NCBI GenBank assembly: GCA_964011275.1
Contig: CAXGOB010000002.1
Span: 124,001-188,000 of the forward strand
Direction of reading: 5' to 3'
Length of the DNA stretch: 64,000 nucleotides
Source of the DNA: UBA7328 sp002471345
Lineage (GTDB): Bacteria; Bacteroidota; Bacteroidia; Chitinophagales; Saprospiraceae
Part shown: positions 54,717 to 63,567 of the stretch, piece after piece
How positions within the stretch are numbered: position 1 is the first letter of the stretch
Layout of the letters: each line of letters opens with the position of its first letter
Notes under the pieces: model-generated
What the model saw: the letters and a program-made list of their open reading frames with translations, nothing else
What the model was told of the DNA's origin: nothing
The model's database searches: none
Position numbers and translations under genes: made by a program

Positions 54717-55862
54717 ATGGCAAAAAGAGATTATTACGAAATACTCGGAGTCACTAAAGGTGTGAGTCCTGATGAGATTAAAAAAGCATATAGAAAGATT
54801 GCATTAAAATATCATCCTGATAGAAACCCAGATAATAAAGAAGCTGAAGAGAAGTTTAAGGAAGCTGCCGAAGCCTATGAGGTTTTAAGTGACGATGACA
54901 AAAAGGCAAGATATGATCGTTATGGCCATGCTGGAGTAAATCAGGGAGCCGGTGGTGGATTTACGAACATGGAAGATATCTTCGAACAATTTGGAGATAT
55001 TTTTGGTGGTTCTGGTAGCCCATTCGAAAGCTTTTTTGGAGGTGGTAGTAGGAGAAGTGGAAGTTCTGGCCAAAGAGGATCTAACTTGAGAATAAAAGTG
55101 TCCCTTACTTTAGAAGAGATTGCAAAAGGAGTTACTAAGAAAATAAAAGTAAAAAAACAAAAAGCCTGTACCACATGTAATGGAAGCGGTGCCAAAGACT
55201 CAAGTTCGATTAAAACTTGTGCTACTTGTAGTGGCGGTGGATATGTTCGCCAAGTAAGGTCCACATTTATGGGACAAATGCAAACGACCACAGCATGCCC
55301 TGCATGTAGTGGAGCAGGAAAAACAGTCACTGCTAAGTGTGGCTCATGCAGAGGAGAAGGAAGAGAATATGCAGAAGAATTAGTAGATATAGAGATCCCA
55401 GCAGGAGTAGCCGAGGGTATGCAACTATCCATGAGAGGTAAAGGTAACGCAGGAAAATCTGGGGGCTCAGCAGGAGATCTGCTTATTGTTATTGAAGAAA
55501 AAGAAGATGATAGATTTATAAGAGATGGAAATAATATCATCTACGATCTATTTATGAATTTTGCCGATGCTGCTTTAGGCACATCTGTAGAAGTGCCTAC
55601 TCTTTCAGGTACGGTTAAAATAAAAGTACCTGCTGGAACACAAGCAGGGAAAATATTTAGATTGAAAAATAAAGGATTACCTGAAGTACAGGCCTATCGC
55701 ACAGGTGATCAACTGATCAATATCAATATTTGGACTCCTAAAGAACTCAATTCAGAAGAGAGGGCCCTCCTAGAAAAACTCAAGGACATGCCAAATTTCA
55801 AACCCAATCCTGGAAAATTTGAAAAGGGATTTTTTGAGCGGATGAAAGATATGTTTGAATAA
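54717..55862 (+). CDS. dnaJ: Chaperone DnaJ
   Basis: A 381-residue Hsp40 with all classical parts: J domain with His33-Pro34-Asp35 ([10 protein letters not shown]), a Gly/Phe-rich linker (about 75-115), and four CxxCxGxG-type zinc motifs ([32 protein letters not shown]) before the C-terminal substrate domains. It delivers unfolded proteins to DnaK. Its stop overlaps the gldH start by one base (TAATG). Confidence 0.97.
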   Translation: MAKRDYYEILGVTKGVSPDEIKKAYRKIALKYHPDRNPDNKEAEEKFKEAAEAYEVLSDDDKKARYDRYGHAGVNQGAGGGFTNMEDIFEQFGDIFGGSGSPFESFFGGGSRRSGSSGQRGSNLRIKVSLTLEEIAKGVTKKIKVKKQKACTTCNGSGAKDSSSIKTCATCSGGGYVRQVRSTFMGQMQTTTACPACSGAGKTVTAKCGSCRGEGREYAEELVDIEIPAGVAEGMQLSMRGKGNAGKSGGSAGDLLIVIEEKEDDRFIRDGNNIIYDLFMNFADAALGTSVEVPTLSGTVKIKVPAGTQAGKIFRLKNKGLPEVQAYRTGDQLININIWTPKELNSEERALLEKLKDMPNFKPNPGKFEKGFFERMKDMFE

Positions 55863-56317
55863 TGCGACATGGTATTCTTATCATATTTGTCTTTCAAATT
55901 TTATTTTCCTGCACCCCTGAAACGATCATAGATTCTAAGAATCTTTATTTTAAAGAAGGTTGGAATTTTACAAACTCTTTAGTCGCTGAATTCAACGATT
56001 TAAATGAAAGTCATAATTCTATAAATGTTTTATTGAAATTAAAATATTTACATGATTTTCCTTATGAAAATATTTACCTCAGAACGACTATCATTTCTCA
56101 GAATGATACTATAGTCAAAGAAGTAAAATCCTTTGAGTTGCAAAATGAAGTAGGGCAATGGATAGGTAAGAAAGTTGGAAATGGTTACTCTATAAAATAT
56201 CCACTAATCAATAGTTCTAAAACTTCTAATTTGAGAATTGAAGTAGAACAATATAGTAGAGATCAAATTTTAATGGGGATTGAGTCTGCAGAAATTATCA
56301 TTGAACAATCGGAATAG
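55862..56317 (+). CDS. gldH: Gliding motility lipoprotein GldH
   Basis: A 151-residue lipoprotein (lipobox ILFSC, Cys17). The body matches GldH: LKLKYLHDFPYENIYLRTTI in the middle, NEVGQWIGKKVGNG, and the C-terminal IEVEQYSRDQILMGIESAEIIIE. In Flavobacterium GldH is needed for gliding; in non-gliding Bacteroidota it accompanies type IX secretion. It overlaps dnaJ by one base and converges on carB with a 9-bp gap. Confidence 0.85.
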   Translation: MRHGILIIFVFQILFSCTPETIIDSKNLYFKEGWNFTNSLVAEFNDLNESHNSINVLLKLKYLHDFPYENIYLRTTIISQNDTIVKEVKSFELQNEVGQWIGKKVGNGYSIKYPLINSSKTSNLRIEVEQYSRDQILMGIESAEIIIEQSE

Positions 56318-56326
56318 AATGTGAGC

Positions 56327-59164
56327 TTAGTTGTATAAGAACATGCTCCTATTTCTATCTAACTCCCTGAAATAAGGGTCTTTTAAGTCTTTAATAAATC
56401 GAATACCTTCTCCAGTAGACTTCATTTCTGGTCCTAGTTTCTTATCGACATTTGGAAATTTATCAAATGAAAAAACAGGATACTTTATGGCATAACCTTC
56501 TAATTTCTTTTGAACATCAAAGTCCTTTATTTTATGTGTGCCTAACATCACCTTAGTAGCAATAGTTAAAAATGGCACCTGGTAGGCCTTTGCAATAAAC
56601 GGAGTTGTTCTAGATGCTCTTGGATTGGCTTCGATAACATACACTCTCTCAGGTTGGTCTCCTTTTGCTGCACTTATCGCAAACTGAATATTGATTAACC
56701 CTTTGATACCTAGGGCTAAAGCAAGCTTCTTTGTGTATTCTTTCATAGTACTAATGACCTCATCTGAAAGACTATACGTAGGTAACACTGCAGAGCTATC
56801 TCCAGAATGAATTCCAGCTGGTTCTATATGCTCCATTATGCCCATAATCATAACATCTTCACCATCACAAATGGCATCTACTTCTGCCTCTTTTGCACGT
56901 TCTAAAAATTGATCAATGAGTACCTTATTGTCTGGCATGTGTTTAAATATATCCAAGACCTGACGTTCTAATTCTTCATCATTTATTACAATCTTCATTC
57001 TTTGACCACCCAAGACATAGGAAGGTCGTACCAGAACAGGGTACGAAACTCTATCAGCAATGGCAATGGCTTCTTCAGCAGTATCAGCTACACCATATTC
57101 TGGGTATGGAATATCCAGCTCTTTGAGCAAATCAGAGAAGGCTCCTCTATCCTCTGCCAGATCCATGCTTTTAAATGGAGTACCGATGATCTTAATACCC
57201 TTCTTGTCCAGTGTCTCAGCTAATTTAAGAGCCGTCTGGCCGCCTAACTGAACAATTACACCCTCTGGTTGCTCTAAATGAATAATCTCCTCTAAATGCT
57301 CCCAAAAGACAGGCTCGAAATATAATTTATCAGCAACATCAAAATCGGTAGAAACCGTTTCTGGGTTACAGTTCACCATAATGGATTCATAACCAGCTTC
57401 TTTAAGAGCCAATAATCCATGTACACAACAATAATCAAATTCTATTCCTTGCCCTATCCTGTTAGGTCCAGACCCTAGAACAATTACTTTTTTATTATCA
57501 GAACGGACACTTTCATTCTCATCTTCATAAGTAGAATAGAAATACGGTGTTTTTGCTTCGAATTCTGCAGCACATGTGTCTACCATCTTATATGATCTGC
57601 GAAGTCCTAATTCGAGTCTTCTCTTAGTCACATCCTGTTCTTCTATCCTCATTACCCAAGCCATTTGAGCATCAGAGTATCCTTTTTGTTTCATTTTAAG
57701 CATGAAGTCATAAGAGATATCGTCTGGTACAGGAATACGCTCAAGCTGTTTTTCTAAATCAATGAGTTCTTTGATTTGACCGATATACCACGGATCTATT
57801 TTTGTAAGTTTTTGTATAGTTTTAGTTGGCACCCCAAGAGCCATGGCATCTTTGAGTCTAAATATCCTGTCATCCCCTGCTTGTTCTAATCTATCAAATA
57901 TGTCTTGTGTTCTTATCCATTCTTTCTTATCAGCACCTAGGCCAGTTCTTCCATTTTCTAAGGATTGACATGCCTTTTGTAAAGCTTCCTGAAAACATCT
58001 CCCAATAGCCATTACTTCACCAACAGATTTCATCTGCAATCCTAATTTGTTCTCTGACCCTTTGAATTTGTCAAAGTTCCATCGTGGCATTTTCACTATT
58101 ACATAGTCTAGAGTAGGTTCGAAGAAGGCAGAGGTGGTCTTTGTAATTTGGTTTTTTAATTCATCCAAGGTGTAACCAATAGCCAATTTAGCCGCCACTT
58201 TGGCAATAGGATAACCCGTTGCCTTGCTTGCTAATGCCGATGATCTAGAAACGCGTGGGTTTATTTCTATACAGATTAACTCCTCATTTTCTGGATTCAA
58301 AGCAAATTGGACATTGCATCCTCCAGCAAAATTTCCCATGCTTCTCATCAAAGCAATCGCATCGTTTCTCATTTGCTGATACGCAGTATCTGATAATGTC
58401 ATAGCGGGTGCAACCGTGATACTGTCCCCTGTATGTATTCCCATTGGGTCCAGGTTTTCAACTGTACAAATGATGACTACATTATCATTGGCATCTCTTA
58501 AGAGTTCAAGTTCATATTCTTTCCATCCTAATACTGCCTCTTCAACTAACACTTCATGAGTAGGTGATGCATTGAGTCCTCTTTTCAAAGCTTCATCAAA
58601 TTCTTCGGACTTCATAACAAAGCCTCCACCAGTTCCTCCCAAGGTATATGATGGTCTGATCACTAGTGGAAATCCAATTTTCTGGGCAGCTTCCTTTCCT
58701 TCCAAAAACGAATTTGCTATAAAGGACTTCGCAACATTTAGACCTAAGTTTTCTACAATGTGTGCTTTGAATGCTTCTCTATTTTCAGCCAATTCTATAG
58801 CATCAATATCAACACCTACTAGCTTTACATTAAACTCTTCCCAAACCCCTTGGTTTTGAGCCTCAATAGCAAGATTCAAAGCTGTTTGGCCTCCCATTGT
58901 TGGTAAGACAGCATCTATTTGTCTCTCTTGAAGAACCTCTCTTATACTTTCTACAGTAAGAGGTTTAAGATAAATATGATCAGCAGTAACTGGATCAGTC
59001 ATTATGGTCGCTGGATTTGAGTTAATCAAACTCACCTCTATTCCTTCTTCTCTTAAAGCTCTGGATGCTTGAGAGCCAGAATAGTCAAACTCACATGCTT
59101 GACCTATTATGATAGGACCACTACCAATAATTAAGATTGATTTTATAGATTGATCTTTAGGCAT
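56327..59164 (-). CDS. carB: Carbamoyl-phosphate synthase large subunit, no allosteric domain
   Basis: A 945-residue enzyme making carbamoyl phosphate for arginine and pyrimidines. Two homologous ATP-grasp halves are visible, starting ILIIGSGPIIIGQACEFDYSG and VIVLGSGPNRIGQGIEFDYCC. It ends near the point where E. coli CarB (1073 residues) begins its MGS-like regulatory domain, so UMP and ornithine control through that domain should be absent. The frame is open to 59185, but a -7 box at 59190-59183 covers the TTG there, so ATG 59164 is chosen. carA is not in the window. Confidence 0.95.
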   Translation of the reverse strand: MPKDQSIKSILIIGSGPIIIGQACEFDYSGSQASRALREEGIEVSLINSNPATIMTDPVTADHIYLKPLTVESIREVLQERQIDAVLPTMGGQTALNLAIEAQNQGVWEEFNVKLVGVDIDAIELAENREAFKAHIVENLGLNVAKSFIANSFLEGKEAAQKIGFPLVIRPSYTLGGTGGGFVMKSEEFDEALKRGLNASPTHEVLVEEAVLGWKEYELELLRDANDNVVIICTVENLDPMGIHTGDSITVAPAMTLSDTAYQQMRNDAIALMRSMGNFAGGCNVQFALNPENEELICIEINPRVSRSSALASKATGYPIAKVAAKLAIGYTLDELKNQITKTTSAFFEPTLDYVIVKMPRWNFDKFKGSENKLGLQMKSVGEVMAIGRCFQEALQKACQSLENGRTGLGADKKEWIRTQDIFDRLEQAGDDRIFRLKDAMALGVPTKTIQKLTKIDPWYIGQIKELIDLEKQLERIPVPDDISYDFMLKMKQKGYSDAQMAWVMRIEEQDVTKRRLELGLRRSYKMVDTCAAEFEAKTPYFYSTYEDENESVRSDNKKVIVLGSGPNRIGQGIEFDYCCVHGLLALKEAGYESIMVNCNPETVSTDFDVADKLYFEPVFWEHLEEIIHLEQPEGVIVQLGGQTALKLAETLDKKGIKIIGTPFKSMDLAEDRGAFSDLLKELDIPYPEYGVADTAEEAIAIADRVSYPVLVRPSYVLGGQRMKIVINDEELERQVLDIFKHMPDNKVLIDQFLERAKEAEVDAICDGEDVMIMGIMEHIEPAGIHSGDSSAVLPTYSLSDEVISTMKEYTKKLALALGIKGLINIQFAISAAKGDQPERVYVIEANPRASRTTPFIAKAYQVPFLTIATKVMLGTHKIKDFDVQKKLEGYAIKYPVFSFDKFPNVDKKLGPEMKSTGEGIRFIKDLKDPYFRELDRNRSMFLYN

Positions 59165-59182
59165 TGTAGATAAAAATTCGGG

Positions 59183-59190
59183 CAAATATA
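59183..59190 (-). promoter_or_regulatory. -7 promoter box of carB
   Basis: The minus strand reads TATATTTG (59190-59183), a full match to TAnnTTTG. Transcription would start near 59176, just ahead of ATG 59164, and excludes the TTG at 59185 as a start codon. Confidence 0.5.
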
Positions 59191-59302
59191 CCTATAAGGA
59201 TAATATAACACCGCGTAATAACTGGGTGTAATTGATTCTCTTTTTTTAATGAATATTTGCAAATGAAAATATCCTATCAATTATTGAAAAGAATATGCAA
59301 AT

Positions 59303-60232
59303 ATGAATCAGACTAAATCAATTTTGATTACGGATAAGGTACATCCATTTTTGATTGATAAATTAAAAAATGATGGCCATGAAATAGATTATCGCCCTAA
59401 ACTTCCACTATCAGAAACGCTCAAAATAGTTCAAAATCATCATGGCATTATTGTAAATAGTAAGACCATTTGTGACCAAAACCTAATTGATAAAGCCGAT
59501 AATCTTCAATTTATAGGGAGGCTTGGATCTGGACTTGAAATCATAGATCTTAATTATGCAAAAGCAAAAAGTATTCATGTCATTCGTACTCCAGAGGCAA
59601 ACTGCGATGCAGTAGCTGAGCAAGCATTAGGAATGTTACTCAGTTTATTTAACAATCTAAAAATTGCAAATGCTCAATTAAAAGATCTCAATTGGCAAAG
59701 AGAAGAAAACAGAGGGATTGAGATAAGAGGAAAGACTATTGGAATTATTGGATTTGGGCATACTGGTCCTGCTTTTAACAATCTACTAAAATCTTTTGGT
59801 GCGAAAATCATCATTTACGATAAATATAAAGCTCCATATGATTCAAAAGAGCTACTAGAAAAAATAAAAAATGAAGCAAATATCATAAGCATTCATCTGC
59901 CTCTCACCCAAGAGACAATAGGATTTGTAAACAAAGAATTCATAAGAGAATGTAAAAATTCATTTTTTCTGATTAACACTGCTCGTGGTAAGAATATCAT
60001 CCTTAAAGACATAATCAATGGATTAGATGAAGGAAAAATACTAGGAGCATGTTTAGATGTCTTTGAAAACGAAAAGCCTACAACGTATTCGACCGCTGAA
60101 AGGAATTCATACCGAAATATTCATAGTAGAATCAATGTAATTAGTACACCACATGTTGCTGGATGGACTCATGAATCCCTTTTACGCATAGCTAAAAGCA
60201 TGTTAAGACAGATCAGAGAAATAAATTTTTGA
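59303..60232 (+). CDS. D-isomer-specific 2-hydroxyacid dehydrogenase (phosphoglycerate dehydrogenase-like)
   Basis: A 309-residue NAD-dependent dehydrogenase. The nucleotide loop reads GIIGFGHTGPAFNNLL (about 147-162). Catalytic Arg, Glu and His are expected in NTARGKNI, CLDVFENEKP and STPHVAGWTHES. The closest named relatives are 3-phosphoglycerate dehydrogenases (serine synthesis), but there is no ACT domain and no serC or serB next to it, so the substrate remains uncertain. Two close ATGs lie at 59295 and 59303; the latter gives the better N-terminus. Confidence 0.85.
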   Translation: MNQTKSILITDKVHPFLIDKLKNDGHEIDYRPKLPLSETLKIVQNHHGIIVNSKTICDQNLIDKADNLQFIGRLGSGLEIIDLNYAKAKSIHVIRTPEANCDAVAEQALGMLLSLFNNLKIANAQLKDLNWQREENRGIEIRGKTIGIIGFGHTGPAFNNLLKSFGAKIIIYDKYKAPYDSKELLEKIKNEANIISIHLPLTQETIGFVNKEFIRECKNSFFLINTARGKNIILKDIINGLDEGKILGACLDVFENEKPTTYSTAERNSYRNIHSRINVISTPHVAGWTHESLLRIAKSMLRQIREINF

Positions 60233-60243
60233 CACATGTAAGA

Positions 60244-60276
60244 TTTGACAATATAAATTGAATTGCTATAAATTTG
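60244..60276 (+). promoter_or_regulatory. Promoter of greA
   Basis: TTTG (60244-60247) and TAAATTTG (60269-60276) are both exact consensus matches with 21 bases between them. Transcription would start near 60283, giving a leader of about 110 bases before greA. Confidence 0.65.
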
Positions 60277-60292
60277 CCGTCACAATAATAAG

Positions 60293-60330
60293 AGAGGACG
60301 TCATCAAATTTTGACTTCCTCTTTATTTAT
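60293..60330 (+). terminator. Terminator-like hairpin in the greA leader
   Basis: AGAGGACGTCA (60293-60303) pairs with TGACTTCCTCT (60312-60322) with one mismatch, followed by TTATTTATTTT. It may end the upstream dehydrogenase transcript, but it also lies about 10 bases downstream of the predicted greA start point, so transcripts from that promoter must pass it before greA. Confidence 0.7.
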
Positions 60331-60394
60331 TTTAGTAAAAAAAGAAGTTGGGTAAGAAATCAAAACCTGATACCTTAATAACAAAAATAGAGAG

Positions 60395-60868
60395 ATGAGC
60401 AAGATATCGTACATGACTAAAGAGAGTTATGATAAATTAAAAGAAGAGCTACAAATACTTAAAGAAGTGGGTCGAAAAGAGGCAGCTCAAGCTATTGCAG
60501 AAGCAAGAGAAAAAGGAGATTTGTCTGAAAATGCTGAATATGATGCTGCTAAAGATGCACAAGGCATGTTAGAAGCTAAAATTAACAGCATGGAGAAAGT
60601 CATGGCAAGTGTACAGATACTAGACGAATCGGCTGTGGACACATCAAAAGTGTCCGTATTGACAAAGGTGACTATCAAAAATGTAGCAGCAGGAAAAGAA
60701 ATGACCTATAAATTAGTTTCAGAATCTGAAGCCAGTGTAAAAGAGAAAAAAATATCAGTTGAATCTCCAATTGGAAAAGGGCTTCTAGGTAAAAAAGTAG
60801 GCGAAATTGCTGAAGTGACTACACCTAGAGGCACTATGAAATTTGAGATTATGAACATTACAATTTAG
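60395..60868 (+). CDS. greA: Transcription elongation factor GreA
   Basis: A 157-residue factor that rescues backtracked RNA polymerase by stimulating RNA cleavage. The coiled-coil N-terminal domain (about 1-75) carries the acidic tip EAREKGDLSENAEYDAAKDAQG that reaches the polymerase active site. The C-terminal domain ends with SPIGKGLLGKKVGEIAEVTTPRG. The HIT gene follows 4 bp later. Confidence 0.97.
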   Translation: MSKISYMTKESYDKLKEELQILKEVGRKEAAQAIAEAREKGDLSENAEYDAAKDAQGMLEAKINSMEKVMASVQILDESAVDTSKVSVLTKVTIKNVAAGKEMTYKLVSESEASVKEKKISVESPIGKGLLGKKVGEIAEVTTPRGTMKFEIMNITI

Positions 60869-60872
60869 GGTA

Positions 60873-61265
60873 ATGGCAAGTATTTTCACAAGAATTGTCA
60901 ACGGTGAAATTCCATCCTATAAAGTAGCTGAGTCAGATGATTATTATGCCTTCTTAGATATCAATCCATTGATGAAAGGGCATACTCTTGTGATTCCTAA
61001 AGTAGAAGTTGATTATATTTTTGACTTGGATAATGATACTTATAATGGTCTATTCGCTTTTGCTAAAAAAGTTTCTCATTCTATTAAGAATGTTATCCCT
61101 TGTGAAAGAATAGGTGTCGTCGTGATGGGAATGGAAGTACCTCATGCTCATATTCATCTCATCCCTATTAATAAAATGAGCGATATGGACTTTACGCGAC
61201 CAAAACTCGAAATAGATTCTGCGGAGTTTCTGAAAATTGCAAACAAGATTGAAAGGGGATTATAA
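60873..61265 (+). CDS. HIT-family nucleotide hydrolase
   Basis: A 130-residue protein of the histidine-triad family. The N-terminal FTRIVNGEIPSYKVAESDDYYAFLDINP and the catalytic triad HAHIHLIP at about residues 90-97 are diagnostic of the Hint/HinT branch, which cleaves nucleoside phosphoramidates and adenylates. It is co-transcribed with greA (4 bp apart). Its stop abuts the stop of the convergent aminopeptidase gene with no spacer. Confidence 0.93.
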   Translation: MASIFTRIVNGEIPSYKVAESDDYYAFLDINPLMKGHTLVIPKVEVDYIFDLDNDTYNGLFAFAKKVSHSIKNVIPCERIGVVVMGMEVPHAHIHLIPINKMSDMDFTRPKLEIDSAEFLKIANKIERGL

Positions 61266-62357
61266 TCAAATTATAAACTTTCCGTTCTCATAGATCATCG
61301 TTCCATCAGCATAGATACTACCATTCGTCATATCACTAATAAGGTCCCAATGAATTAAAGATTCATTTCGTCCTCCTGTCTGATGATAGGATTGTCCTAG
61401 TGCCATATGGATTGTACCACCTATCTTTTCATCAAAAAGAATATTTTTAGTAGGAGTAGTAATATCATAATTAGTCCCAATTGCTACCTCTCCAAAATAT
61501 CTGGCACCTTTAATTTTCATTGCAGTATCAAGTAAATCTTGTCCTGTTTCTGCTTTCCATTTTATGACTTTGCCATTTGTGATTTGAAGTTCTACATTTC
61601 TTACTTCTTCACCTTTGAACATTGTAGGATAATCAAAGAAAACTTTCCCATTAACAGAATCCTCTATAGGCCCAGTAAATACTTCACCACTTGGCATATT
61701 TGTTTGTCCATCACTATTAATCCATGTTCTTCCTTTTACTGAGAAAGTCACATCAGATTTAAGCGACTTATATCGAATTATATCAGTCTTATTCAGGTAA
61801 TTCACAATCTTTTGTTGACTTGTCCTAACCTTTTTCCAAGATGCAATTGGGTCCTTATCATATAACTTACATGCTCTAAAAATAAAATTTTGATAATCCT
61901 CTAAAGCCATTCCAGCTATCTGTGCTGATGCATCTGTAGGATATTCACATAAAGTCCTTTTTAGTTTTCTTGTTCCTGTTCTTTCAGAATAGATTTTATG
62001 AATAGGACTTAGAGCTTCAGATCTCTTTTTTAGGTTTTCTTTGTTTAGGCCCTTGTCCTCAGCATGATTAAATGGAGCTCGCATAGAAATGTAGGCATCG
62101 TACTCCTTAATTGCTTTTTCATAAAGTGTGGGCAAAAAGCTCAACTGATCATCATTGCCATCTTCCATCAGAATTCGTCTTTTCCCTCGGAAATCTAATT
62201 CAACTTCTGGAATCGCTCCAATTTTTATAGCCTCTCTATATACTTCACGTGCCAAATCCTCGGCCAATGTTGTAGTTTTAATTAATACTCTTTCACCTTT
62301 ATTAAGACTCAGACTGTAATTGACTAACAAATGAGCATACTTCTTAATCATCTCCAT
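61266..62357 (-). CDS. M29-family aminopeptidase
   Basis: A 363-residue metallo-aminopeptidase of the AmpS/PepS/AmpT family. The N-terminal YAHLLVNYSLSLNKGERVLI is typical, metal ligands are expected in GEVAIGTNYDI (Glu), MALGQSYHQTGG (His), and IHWDLISDM (His, Asp), and the length is slightly under the usual 400. It removes N-terminal residues from peptides in the cytosol. It is the last gene of the rnc cluster, 4 bp after the DUF457-type gene. Confidence 0.9.
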   Translation of the reverse strand: MEMIKKYAHLLVNYSLSLNKGERVLIKTTTLAEDLAREVYREAIKIGAIPEVELDFRGKRRILMEDGNDDQLSFLPTLYEKAIKEYDAYISMRAPFNHAEDKGLNKENLKKRSEALSPIHKIYSERTGTRKLKRTLCEYPTDASAQIAGMALEDYQNFIFRACKLYDKDPIASWKKVRTSQQKIVNYLNKTDIIRYKSLKSDVTFSVKGRTWINSDGQTNMPSGEVFTGPIEDSVNGKVFFDYPTMFKGEEVRNVELQITNGKVIKWKAETGQDLLDTAMKIKGARYFGEVAIGTNYDITTPTKNILFDEKIGGTIHMALGQSYHQTGGRNESLIHWDLISDMTNGSIYADGTMIYENGKFII

Positions 62358-62361
62358 TTTT

Positions 62362-63564
62362 TCAATTGCCTTTAATCCTATTTATCAAAACCTTAAACAT
62401 CTCTTCTTCACTTCCTTCTGGCGGACCACCTCCAGAATCCGAAACCACATAATTTCCTTCATTATTAAGTTCTAAAGGAAATCGAAATACATAAGAATTT
62501 TCATCTTGATAACTACCATTGAGTGATCCATACCTCAAGTCATTAATCTGTAATTTTCCATCATTCCTGGTTATTACATTGTAATATCCATTGGTAAACC
62601 ATTTGAGGATTCCTATAGTCCGATCATCCTTACTGTTTCGAATAATATTTTCATTTTTATCTATCCTTGTGAAAGTGATATCTTGGCTATCAAACAATGA
62701 ATAAGACCCCATGTAGTATGCATTTCCATTTTGCGCAATTCCTTGCCAGAGAATATTGTTCAGGATAGTAGGTGTAGTCATAAACCTTTCATATGCTATA
62801 CCTTGATTATCTAATGCTTCTGAAAAAGACGAATCAATTCTTATTTTATTAAAAACAGTAAAAAGCAAGTACAATGAACTCACCATCAACCCACTGTAAT
62901 TAATCCATTTCCTTTTTACACTATTCCTGCTGAAAAAAGAACAAACAATCACACATAATAAAAATGGAACAGTATATATCGGGTCGGCCACACTTATGGT
63001 ATTAAAAGCTACCCTATAATCAGAAAAAGGCTGGAACAATTGAGTTCCATAAGTAGTAAATGCATCTAAGAGTGGGTGAGTGAAAATGGTCCAAAAGAAT
63101 AACTTTTGCCAGTCTTTGGTACTTGCTAGTGATATCTGAGTATCTGAAAAGATATAATTCTTTGCTAATCTTCCAATAATGAATAAATACAATCCTAGAC
63201 TTACTAGAAAGGCAATAAGATGAATAGATTGTTTCTTTAAGATTATATTAAGCAGCAATAGAATTCCAAATATGAAAGCTGCCCAACCAGCAAATGCCAA
63301 ATACCTATAGTACTTCGATTTGTAAAATTTTTCAGTGAGCCATCCAAAAATTAATGCCCCAACAATTGAGAAAAATATAGAATGAGAAATCCCTCTGTGA
63401 AAGGCCAATGAATCCACTTCGGACATAAAAAAATTTGCTAACACATCTAGATCAGGAATTGTACCTCCCACAGCTCCCCAGAGTAATGCTCTATTCCCAA
63501 TTTTCCTGCCGAGTATAACTTCTCCTACAGCAGCTCCAAGGGTGATCTGAGTTAATGAATCCAT
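62362..63564 (-). CDS. YdjM/DUF457-type membrane-bound metal-dependent hydrolase
   Basis: A 400-residue membrane protein. The N-terminal MDSLTQITLGAAVGEVILGRKIG, GGTIPDLDVLANFF and HRGISHSIFF form the signature of the family annotated as membrane-bound metal-dependent hydrolases, with His and Asp residues that could bind metal. A second site is THPLLDAFTTYGTQLFQPF. About five or six membrane helices precede a soluble C-terminal domain from about residue 250. Function is unproven. It starts 3 bp after rnc. Confidence 0.85.
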   Translation of the reverse strand: MDSLTQITLGAAVGEVILGRKIGNRALLWGAVGGTIPDLDVLANFFMSEVDSLAFHRGISHSIFFSIVGALIFGWLTEKFYKSKYYRYLAFAGWAAFIFGILLLLNIILKKQSIHLIAFLVSLGLYLFIIGRLAKNYIFSDTQISLASTKDWQKLFFWTIFTHPLLDAFTTYGTQLFQPFSDYRVAFNTISVADPIYTVPFLLCVIVCSFFSRNSVKRKWINYSGLMVSSLYLLFTVFNKIRIDSSFSEALDNQGIAYERFMTTPTILNNILWQGIAQNGNAYYMGSYSLFDSQDITFTRIDKNENIIRNSKDDRTIGILKWFTNGYYNVITRNDGKLQINDLRYGSLNGSYQDENSYVFRFPLELNNEGNYVVSDSGGGPPEGSEEEMFKVLINRIKGN

Positions 63565-63567
63565 ATT

